From positions 62,001 to 126,000 of the forward strand of contig NZ_JBDZDV010000007.1 of assembly GCF_040544485.1 (NCBI RefSeq): a stretch of 64,000 nt of DNA, given 5' to 3'. Origin of the DNA: Lacicoccus halitifaciens. GTDB lineage: Bacteria; Bacillota; Bacilli; Staphylococcales; Salinicoccaceae. Shown piece after piece: positions 17,636 through 25,070 of the stretch (position 1 is the first letter of the stretch; each line of letters opens with the position of its first letter). Below the pieces are notes generated by a model. That model was not told where the DNA came from and searched no databases. It saw only the letters and a list, made by a program, of their open reading frames with translations. The position numbers and the translations under genes were made by a program.

Positions 17636-18751
17636 TTAATTATTAAGGCGTTTCCTAATGAATTTTTTTAACCTGCCGAAAGACTTTTTCTCACGTTGAG
17701 CTTCTTCATAAATGTCATTTATATAATCATGAATGGGTTGTTTGGGCGTCCCTTTCCAGGGATAATAATGCATCACAAGATTGGCTGCATGATTCAGCTC
17801 CAGAACTTTTGCTTCTTCATCATTAAACCTCGAAAACATGATATCCACACCGGCTGATTTCAAATGAGGCACCGCTTCTACTGCACTTTCGGCAAGGCGC
17901 TTCAAATTGTCGGAAACAAGATGGCTGATTTCCAATGTATCTCCTCCTAGTGCCACATTCGAAACACTCGTAAAGAAGATTACTCTGTTTTTTTGGACCA
18001 CACTGTCCAAATTCAAATCTATATCAGTCAGATAACTTTCAAGCTGCAGATTCAAAGGAATCATGAACTTTTTAAGATGGGGGTTCTGTTTTCTCAAATG
18101 ATTCTTGCATTTAATCAGTTCTCTTATCGTAGAATTCCCATCCCCGGTTATATTTGCCGGTACCCTCAAAATGGCGGAACTGAAATGTTCATTGATAACC
18201 AAAAAACGGGCTTCAATCCCTGGTAATTGCGGTTGTATAATTACTTGTGCGCCATCGGTGCTTCCTTCATATGCCTTTAGGCAGTTTAACCAGGCTTCGC
18301 TGACATTTTCCGGATTGACATTCATCACTACGCCTTTGCCCGAGCTCAAATTGTACGGCTTTATTACAAAAGGCATAGTGTGTTTTTCCAACTCTTTCTT
18401 TGCTTCTTCAAACTGATTGGCATCATAAATGAAGGACTTTGTTGTAGCGACCTTTTTTTCCATCAGATATTGTTCAGTTTTATATTTGTCCCTTGCAATG
18501 CGGGTACCTTCTTTTTTATTGGTCATGATATTCTGACCGTTAAATCCACCGACTTCCCTGCCTCTATAATAGAAGACGATTTTAGAGGGTGATGCCATTT
18601 CATACTTCATGTCATCAAATTTTTTGATCGCCTCTTTTGCGATTTCAGGTACAGAGTCCATATGGGAATCATACTGATTCACCACTGTATCGTTGAAATG
18701 TTCAATTAAAGTATCTTTTAATAAATTAATATCCATGGGATTTCTTTTCAC
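17636..18751 (-). CDS. ATP-grasp ligase 8, short diverged form
   Basis: A 371-residue protein, the most diverged of the cyanophycin synthetase-like set. It lacks the LEAWRRG domain and has YYRGREVGGFNGQNIMTNKK in its place, and it lacks the acylphosphatase domain and tail. The ATP-grasp core is complete: binding Lys in FVIKPYNLSSGKGV, LRVPANITGDGNSTI in the middle and metal-binding VLELNHAANLVMH. The C-terminus is basic (KKFIRKRLNN). The start is either GTG 18751 or ATG 18736; neither has a strong ribosome binding site. A terminator just upstream in the direction of transcription (18878-18905) means this gene probably begins a new transcript that continues to ligase 3. Confidence 0.75.
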   Translation of the reverse strand: MKRNPMDINLLKDTLIEHFNDTVVNQYDSHMDSVPEIAKEAIKKFDDMKYEMASPSKIVFYYRGREVGGFNGQNIMTNKKEGTRIARDKYKTEQYLMEKKVATTKSFIYDANQFEEAKKELEKHTMPFVIKPYNLSSGKGVVMNVNPENVSEAWLNCLKAYEGSTDGAQVIIQPQLPGIEARFLVINEHFSSAILRVPANITGDGNSTIRELIKCKNHLRKQNPHLKKFMIPLNLQLESYLTDIDLNLDSVVQKNRVIFFTSVSNVALGGDTLEISHLVSDNLKRLAESAVEAVPHLKSAGVDIMFSRFNDEEAKVLELNHAANLVMHYYPWKGTPKQPIHDYINDIYEEAQREKKSFGRLKKFIRKRLNN

Positions 18752-18877
18752 TTTCTCTCGAAATTTAAGAATTCAGTGGTCACTTTATGATATGTCACAC
18801 TCCAAAGAATTATATCATATACAAATTGCGGGATAAATTTTAATCCAGCTGTCTACGGTATTTAATATATATTAATA

Positions 18878-18905
18878 AAGAGCCCGGCTGAAAAGCCGGA
18901 CTCTT
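18878..18905 (-). terminator. Terminator after ATP-grasp ligase 9
   Basis: The stem AAGAG-C-CCGGCT with AGCCGG-A-CTCTT has a 5-nt loop. On the minus strand it is followed by a T-rich tail (TTTATT). Confidence 0.7.
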
Positions 18906-18916
18906 CTTAGATGAAT

Positions 18917-20353
18917 TTACTTTGTCACTTCAAATTCAATCAAAGATTTGAAGTAGTATTGATATTCACCTTCCCAGTTTTGATCATCAGATATCTTCAC
19001 GTTTATTTTAGAATTTTTCTTGCTGAGCATATACTCTGTAAATTTTTCTATATCGTTTGAAGCTCCTGCCACTTTGATGATCAGAAGGTCTTTTTCTTCT
19101 TTTACCACTTCACCACCCAATTTCGTCCCTACTGCCCGGCGGCGTATCAATGGAACTAGTTTGGAGACATTACCGGATATTTCAAAAGTCTTTGCATTCA
19201 ACTCACCTTCAGGAAGTCGAGGGACAGTGACTTCTGTCACTACTCCGCTTTTCAGGATTTTATTGATGTTATCAAAATCAAAGACGAAATTTTGGAATCT
19301 TCCCGAGTCCCTCTCTTTGGTTTCCGGAAAGAAATGATCTATGAATGCTTTGTGGACGTCTCTTGGTTCACCAATCATGGGAAATAGATGGCCGGCAATA
19401 TTAGGGCTGGCATTCAATTCCAGCACATACCCTTCATCTTTCTCTTTATTAACCATAATATCCAATCCGCTCAGTTCCATACCTGGAATGGCTTTCACTG
19501 CATTCCTGGCAATTTCCCGGATTTTTGGTGTCAGCTCATCTGTAACATCTACGACTTCACAGCCGTCGATATGCAATGTACTGTCAGTGAGATATACCAC
19601 TTCATCCTTGGCAGGTATACTTGTAAGGGAGAAGCCTTTTTCTTTAAGGTAGGCTTTCACCTTGCCTGTAATTTCCAATTTATTCTTCTTGGCGTGAGGA
19701 TTGGTCTGACGGATTTTATTTTTAACCCCAATCAATTCTTTGATCGTCCTTTTGCCGTCACCGATGACATTGGCAGGTTCCCTTTTATATGCTGCAATGA
19801 CTTCATCCTTTGTCACATAGACCCGTGTATCTTCCCCCACTATGAAATTTTCCACCATAATGTCCTTATACCCGAGTTCTTCCAAGTTATTTAAAGCCGC
19901 TTCCAATTCTTTTTGATTCTTGATATCTGTGTGGACACCCTGTCCGAGTCTCCCATTGATCGGCTTTACGACTGCAGGATACCCTGTCGACTCAATAATC
20001 GAGTAAACTTCTTCATAACCGTTTTCTATAGAAACCGCTCCGCCCCGGGGAACCGGCACATCCCCTTTGGCCAAATATTCTTTTGCCTGTTCTTTGCTGT
20101 TCACGATTTTCCTGACTTCTTTATCCATATTGCCGCCAAAGCTGATTCTGAAAGTGTGCTCCCGCTCTTCACTTTTCAGACGGTAGTAGATCCTCGCCTG
20201 ATTTCTGACGAATCCTGTGTAGAATTTCAATTCGAGTCCTCTTCTCCACGCTTCGAGAGCGATTGAATAGGTGACCAGCCCAAAACCTTTTGCCCGTCTT
20301 GGCATCTGTTTATTGATTGCCGAAAAATTATTGTATAATCCTGTATAATCCAT
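18917..20353 (-). CDS. ATP-grasp ligase 9, close paralogue of ligase 2
   Basis: About 478 residues from ATG 20353, which has AGGAGA 7 nt upstream and aligns with the N-terminus of ligase 2. The longer frame to 20428 has no support. ALEAWRRGLEL is followed by the KEVRKIVNSKEQAKEYL block. The ATP-grasp domain has VVKPINGRLGQGV and a metal-binding VLELNASPNIAGH. The acylphosphatase-sized domain has no catalytic Arg or Asn. There is no coiled coil or SWKxTxPLR tail; the protein stops after an EGEYQYYFKS segment that it shares with ligase 2. Predicted cytoplasmic ATP-dependent ligase of unknown substrate. Confidence 0.8.
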   Translation of the reverse strand: MDYTGLYNNFSAINKQMPRRAKGFGLVTYSIALEAWRRGLELKFYTGFVRNQARIYYRLKSEEREHTFRISFGGNMDKEVRKIVNSKEQAKEYLAKGDVPVPRGGAVSIENGYEEVYSIIESTGYPAVVKPINGRLGQGVHTDIKNQKELEAALNNLEELGYKDIMVENFIVGEDTRVYVTKDEVIAAYKREPANVIGDGKRTIKELIGVKNKIRQTNPHAKKNKLEITGKVKAYLKEKGFSLTSIPAKDEVVYLTDSTLHIDGCEVVDVTDELTPKIREIARNAVKAIPGMELSGLDIMVNKEKDEGYVLELNASPNIAGHLFPMIGEPRDVHKAFIDHFFPETKERDSGRFQNFVFDFDNINKILKSGVVTEVTVPRLPEGELNAKTFEISGNVSKLVPLIRRRAVGTKLGGEVVKEEKDLLIIKVAGASNDIEKFTEYMLSKKNSKINVKISDDQNWEGEYQYYFKSLIEFEVTK

Positions 20354-20446
20354 TATATTTCTCCTTTTAAGCTGGAAAGTTCCCTTTGAATGCAGATTTT
20401 CCATCAGTTGTTGAGCCGTCTTAACCACTTCTCATTTCATAAGTAA

Positions 20447-20484
20447 TACCCACAGAATAAGATGTCTTTCCTTGTCTGTGGGTA
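20447..20484. other. Hairpin between ATP-grasp genes 9 and 10
   Basis: A perfect 9-bp stem TACCCACAG / CTGTGGGTA with a 20-nt loop lies in the 188-bp gap before ligase 9. It has no clear T-run on either side, so it may be a weak terminator or an RNA processing element. Confidence 0.4.
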
Positions 20485-20541
20485 CTTCTGGTGTTCATGG
20501 TGAGATATTTATAGCTGGGACATACCAACCCGTCACGCTGC

Positions 20542-21963
20542 TTATTTTTTCTTAAACACTGAACCGACCTTACGAACCGGTTCTGTAATGCGCCAGCTTG
20601 TGCTCCCAGCCATCTCTTCATATTTTTTCTTGTATTTATCTCTCTCTTTGATCAGTTGCTGTTTCTCTTTTTCTGTTTCATCTCTGATTGTGTCCATAGA
20701 CCTTTTCATATTATTATACTTATTTTTCAATTCTTTGGACGAGGTCGAATCATTTTTCAACTGATTTAATTCCTTTTTCAATTCTTTGACCAGTCTTTCG
20801 TTTTGTCCAAGTTCTTTCTTGAGGCTTTCCAACTCTTTTTTCTCAATGCGTTTCCGGTGCTTTTTCATCAGCTTAGGACTTTTGGTGTCGATGGTTTCTT
20901 TGACATATTTCATAACTTCTTCCGTCATATCACCGAACATCGGTTTTTGGGAAACTAGCTGATAAAAAGCAGTTGAGCCTGCGAAGTTCGCTTCTATGAA
21001 GACCGGTTTGCCGTCAGTGCCCACCGCAATATCCCAGGAGACGAAATCCAAGTGTATGAAATGCTTATGACTGTCTGTTACGAATTTCTTGAATTCTTCA
21101 TAATTCGGAATCGGCTTAAGATCGGAAAATTTAAATCCGGTCGTTGGATGTTCCGTGAACTTCTCCCCACTTTGTCCGATTCCAAAATCGAAAAATTCTC
21201 CTGTGTCTTTGACACCTATACGTGGACTGCTGTCCACATTCGCATTATCCCTTATGTCGTCGCCACTGCCAAAACGTGCAAATGCCAATAAATATTTTAT
21301 TTCGTTATTCCATCTAAATGTGACCATTCTGATCGTATTGACCGATGCAGGATGCGGTGCCGCCATATTGGGATGTTGTTTCAACATTTCTTGCACTATG
21401 AAGTTACCTCTGAATTTTTTAAGAAGTCGTTCAACCGAAATGTATTTATCTTCGAAAAGTACTTTATCTCCCTTTAACTCCAGCTTCGCTATACCACTGC
21501 CGTTGTTACCTTTACTCGGCTTAATTATGAGACCATTTTCATTTTTTGATAACAATTCAAGTGCAGTTTCAGGCGATATGGTATTGTAATCAGCATCAAA
21601 GTATTGTCCCCTTATACTTCTTACGACGGTCACAGCAGAGCGGGAGCGATCGATGATCAAGTCATAGATATTTTTATCCCCATAATAGCCTGTCATATCG
21701 TAATCATTGAAGACGGGAAGCACTTCATAACGCATTACACTTCCGGTTATCAATTTCGGTTCCTTGATGCCGTGCAAATTCATGAAAGCAGTATATAAAC
21801 CTTTATCTATCTTTCTTTCAGTCTTGGGACTCCAATAGCTGTCCACTTCTTTCAGGAAACTTTCATCAATGTTATCCAATAGTCCTGCGTCATACCAATC
21901 TTTATTAATTTTGGTGGTGGTGCTGATTCCCAATTCTTTGAATTTTTTAGTGTTCTCTATCAT
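20542..21963 (-). CDS. Sugar-transfer-associated ATP-grasp protein 10
   Basis: About 473 residues from ATG 21963 (GGGAG 8 nt upstream; a further ATG lies at 21978). It belongs to a different ATP-grasp family, sugar-transfer-associated ATP-grasp (ATPgrasp_ST). Evidence is LIIKPSKGNNGSGIAKL (binding Lys), NFIVQEMLKQHPNMAAPHP, then SVNTIRMVTFRW and the metal-binding VFIEANFAGSTAFYQLVSQ. The C-terminal 110 residues are highly charged coiled coil ending in STSWRITEPVRKVGS, the same tail type as the cyanophycin-like paralogues. It is about 70% identical by eye to the gene at 23599 across the core. ATPgrasp_ST genes are usually found with polysaccharide gene clusters. Predicted role: adding an amino acid or other carboxylate to a sugar or polymer precursor. 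Confidence 0.8.
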   Translation of the reverse strand: MIENTKKFKELGISTTTKINKDWYDAGLLDNIDESFLKEVDSYWSPKTERKIDKGLYTAFMNLHGIKEPKLITGSVMRYEVLPVFNDYDMTGYYGDKNIYDLIIDRSRSAVTVVRSIRGQYFDADYNTISPETALELLSKNENGLIIKPSKGNNGSGIAKLELKGDKVLFEDKYISVERLLKKFRGNFIVQEMLKQHPNMAAPHPASVNTIRMVTFRWNNEIKYLLAFARFGSGDDIRDNANVDSSPRIGVKDTGEFFDFGIGQSGEKFTEHPTTGFKFSDLKPIPNYEEFKKFVTDSHKHFIHLDFVSWDIAVGTDGKPVFIEANFAGSTAFYQLVSQKPMFGDMTEEVMKYVKETIDTKSPKLMKKHRKRIEKKELESLKKELGQNERLVKELKKELNQLKNDSTSSKELKNKYNNMKRSMDTIRDETEKEKQQLIKERDKYKKKYEEMAGSTSWRITEPVRKVGSVFKKK

Positions 21964-22114
21964 ACTCATTTCTCCCATACTTTCATAAAAAGTAAATTAC
22001 AAGTGAATATACCGATCTGCTATATGCTTTCGAGGATTTCTGACATGTTTGATTACATAATATATTAACACAGAGTATATATGTAATTCCCTATTTTCCG
22101 TTATCGGTATCTTT

Positions 22115-23551
22115 TCATTTTGCAGATTTAATTTCAAATCCAACTTTGACTTCTTTTTTCCAGATGTATTCTTTGACATTATGCACTCTGGCCCTTTCTG
22201 GCCCTTCATAGCATGCCTCTTTGAATGCATCAACTTTTTCTTTTTCCGGTCCTGCCACTACAACCACGACTTCCCCATTCTTCAAATTTTTGGCATATCC
22301 ATGAAGTCCATGCGCTATCGCCTGGTTCTCCGCCCATATTCTGTACCCTACTTTTTGGACTTTGCCTGAAACGACATATCTTTTGGCATATATTTCACCG
22401 ACAGGTGCGTCGGTGATTTCGACCTTCTTCAACTGGTTGGCCCTCAACTGTTTAAGTATACCTGTATAATTGAAGAATAAACAATCGCTTGTGGTCATAT
22501 CCTTCGTTTCAGGGAAATAATAATCGATGATTTTTTTTGAAACATTTCGGGCCTCTCCGTACAGAGGGAAAGTATGGAGCGCGGTGCTGCCGGTGGAATT
22601 GATTTCAATCACTGTACCTTTACCCTCATTTACAATCAAATCCACACCCGCATGATGGAGGCCGGGAATCGCCCTGACTGCCTCAACTGCCGTCAAGGCT
22701 GCTTCTTCACCCAATTCATCCGTGATATCTATTGAATCTCCACCGGCTGATATATTGCTCTCACCTTTTAAAAAGACAGTTTGCCCGCTTTCCGGCACAC
22801 TCATCAGATCTAAGCCCTGATTCGATAAGTAACCCTTCATTCTGTCATCTACTTTTATGAGTCGTGTGGACATATGTGGATTCAATTTACGCATTTCATT
22901 CTTCTCTTCGACCAGTTCTTCAATTGTACTCTGTCCATCTCCGGTAATATTTGCAGGAATCCTTTTAGTCGCCGCCACAACTTCATCACCTACAACATAT
23001 ACACGCACATCATCTCCAAGAATATGCTGCTCTGCCAGAAAATCTTTATAATCATAGGTCTTCTGTGCATATTCAAGGCTTTGGAAAAAAGTTTCCTCCG
23101 ATTGGATGTTCGTTGTCACACCTTTACCGAGACTGCCAAATGTAGGTTTGAGTACAAATGGCTTTTCCATCCCTACCATTGATTTCTTGAGCTCCTCCAG
23201 TGGGGTGTCAGATGTGAAGCTGAATCCCCTGGGGACTGTCACACCTGCTTCAGTAAGCAGCTTTTTAGTCGCTTCCTTGTCTGTTCCTGTATCTACTGCT
23301 TCATTCGAGATCATATCTCCACGTGTCCTGTAAAAAAAATGCGTTTTATCACTTGAAGAGAGGGAGAAAAGCTTTCCGATGGGATCAAAACCGATCAGTT
23401 TCATATCCGTCAAGTCTGTCCGATGGTCGTAAAAAGTCAGGGATAATCCCCTTCTCCAGCCTTCCAAGGCGACCAAATAAGCATCTATATTGAATCTGCG
23501 TATTCCACGAAGCATTTCTTTAGTGAGCCAGCTCGGGTAAATTTCCGTCAT
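22115..23551 (-). CDS. ATP-grasp ligase 11 fused to an intact acylphosphatase domain
   Basis: A 478-residue protein. ALEGWRRGLSL is at 28-38. The ATP-grasp core has Lys135 in VLKPTFGSLGKGV. Its metal-binding segment is VIEINSTGSTALH, with the usual Pro-Gly replaced. Residues 390-463 are the best acylphosphatase domain of the locus: VVSGKVQKVGYRIWAEN and HGLHGYAKNLKNGEVVV. Arg404 and Asn422 are 18 residues apart, as in classical acylphosphatases. The protein ends without coiled coil or tail. Predicted bifunctional ligase/acyl-phosphate hydrolase. It sits between the two ATPgrasp_ST genes, and the ribosome binding site is GGAGAGAG. Confidence 0.82.
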   Translation of the reverse strand: MTEIYPSWLTKEMLRGIRRFNIDAYLVALEGWRRGLSLTFYDHRTDLTDMKLIGFDPIGKLFSLSSSDKTHFFYRTRGDMISNEAVDTGTDKEATKKLLTEAGVTVPRGFSFTSDTPLEELKKSMVGMEKPFVLKPTFGSLGKGVTTNIQSEETFFQSLEYAQKTYDYKDFLAEQHILGDDVRVYVVGDEVVAATKRIPANITGDGQSTIEELVEEKNEMRKLNPHMSTRLIKVDDRMKGYLSNQGLDLMSVPESGQTVFLKGESNISAGGDSIDITDELGEEAALTAVEAVRAIPGLHHAGVDLIVNEGKGTVIEINSTGSTALHTFPLYGEARNVSKKIIDYYFPETKDMTTSDCLFFNYTGILKQLRANQLKKVEITDAPVGEIYAKRYVVSGKVQKVGYRIWAENQAIAHGLHGYAKNLKNGEVVVVVAGPEKEKVDAFKEACYEGPERARVHNVKEYIWKKEVKVGFEIKSAK

Positions 23552-23598
23552 AATCTCTCTCCAACCTGTATACGTGATTTTTTATAAAGTGCAGCACT

Positions 23599-25017
23599 TC
23601 ATTTCTTAAGCAGCGACTTCACTTTCCGGACAGGGCCGGTGATCCGCCAGCTTGTACTTTGTTCCACCTTTTCATATTTCTTTTTATAATGATTCAATTC
23701 TCTCATTAATTCTTTCTTTTCTTTTTTAGTTTTGGTTTCCAATCTTTCTTTATCTCTTTGAAGGGTTTCGATTTTCTTTTCTATGACAGCCGCTGACCTT
23801 TTTTCAGAAGCTTCTTTAATTTTCTTTTTAAGCTCGATGATTTCTGCTTCTTTTTTCTCTTTTTCTCTTTCCATACCGGCTTTTAGTTTTTTCTTTCTCT
23901 TATTGAAATATTTGCCCATCGGAACTTTGTGGTTTTTGATGACTTTAGCCTTCACATGAGCCATTACTTCCTCTGTCATATCTCCGAAAATGGACCTTTG
24001 TGAAACCAATTGATAAAAAGAGGTCGATCCTGCAAAATTCGCTTCGATGAAGACAGGCTTCCAGTCAACACCGACTGCGATATCCCAAGACACAAAATCT
24101 AGGTGCAGGAAGTTCTTATGGGTGTCTTTTACAAATTGTTTGAATTCCTCATAATTTGGTATCGGCTGAAGGTCCGCGATTTTGAAACCGGTCGTCGGAT
24201 GTTCCGTGAACTTTTCCCCACTTTGACCAATTCCATATTCAAAAAATTCACCATTATCCTTCACGCCTACCCTTGGACTGCTTTCAACATTTGCGTTGTC
24301 CCTGATATCACCGTCACTGCCGAATCGTGCAAAAGCCAGCAAGTACCTTATCTCGTTCTTCCATCTGAATGTCACCATCCTGATTGTATTGACTGAACCG
24401 GGGTGCGGTGCCGCCATATTCGGATGTTGTTTCAGCATTTCCTGGACAATGAAATTACCACCAAATTTTTTCAGTAGTGCATCAATTCTTATCTCTTCAT
24501 CACCTATAAAAATCTTATCATCCTGAAAAGAGAGTCTCGAAATACCGGTGCCATTGTTGCTCCGGCTGGGCTTGATAATCATATTGGTGCCCGCATCCCT
24601 CAGAAGTCCGGAGGCTTCCTCGATATCGATTTGATCGTACCCGGGATTGAAGTATTTTCCATTAATCGCCCTCAAAACGGATACTGCAGAGTTCGGAGGC
24701 TTTATCACCAGGTCGTATATATTTTTGTCTCCGTAAAACTCCGTCAGATTATAATCATTGAAGACCGGGAGTACTTCATAGTTCATTATATTTGTGGGAA
24801 CCAATCGAACATCTTTTCGCCCAGTCAGATTCATAAAAGCAAGATGCAGCGCAGTCCTCGGTTTCAAACTTGATTTTTCACTCCAGTAAGCTTTGGCTTC
24901 GAGAAGAAAATCTTCGTCAATCTCTTGTAATAATCCAGCATCATACCAACTTTTAAAACTTGCGGAATTAGTCCGCATTCCAAGCTTCCTGTACTTCTTA
25001 AAATCTTCAGACATCAT
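23599..25017 (-). CDS. Sugar-transfer-associated ATP-grasp protein 12
   Basis: About 472 residues from ATG 25017 (AAAGGGG just upstream; adjacent ATG 25014 is equally good). It is a paralogue of the gene at 20542, with the same ATPgrasp_ST motifs: MIIKPSRSNNGTGISRL, SVNTIRMVTFRW, FARFGSDGDIRDNANVESSP and VFIEANFAGSTSFYQLVSQ. The C-terminal third is lysine/glutamate-rich coiled coil ending in STSWRITGPVRKVKSLL. It lies 47 bp upstream of ligase 11. Expected to act in the cytoplasm on sugar-linked precursors of the surface polymer; acceptor and donor are unknown. Confidence 0.8.
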   Translation of the reverse strand: MMSEDFKKYRKLGMRTNSASFKSWYDAGLLQEIDEDFLLEAKAYWSEKSSLKPRTALHLAFMNLTGRKDVRLVPTNIMNYEVLPVFNDYNLTEFYGDKNIYDLVIKPPNSAVSVLRAINGKYFNPGYDQIDIEEASGLLRDAGTNMIIKPSRSNNGTGISRLSFQDDKIFIGDEEIRIDALLKKFGGNFIVQEMLKQHPNMAAPHPGSVNTIRMVTFRWKNEIRYLLAFARFGSDGDIRDNANVESSPRVGVKDNGEFFEYGIGQSGEKFTEHPTTGFKIADLQPIPNYEEFKQFVKDTHKNFLHLDFVSWDIAVGVDWKPVFIEANFAGSTSFYQLVSQRSIFGDMTEEVMAHVKAKVIKNHKVPMGKYFNKRKKKLKAGMEREKEKKEAEIIELKKKIKEASEKRSAAVIEKKIETLQRDKERLETKTKKEKKELMRELNHYKKKYEKVEQSTSWRITGPVRKVKSLLKK

Positions 25018-25070
25018 CTTGCCCCTTTCCGAGACCTTAATATTGGAGATTCTCATTTCCGGTCAATTTC

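Noticed and set aside
17636..25017. Cyanophycin synthesis proper
   Set aside because: None of the proteins has the second, Mur ligase-like half of cyanophycin synthetase (CphA), and no cyanophycinase gene is present; only the ATP-grasp half is similar.
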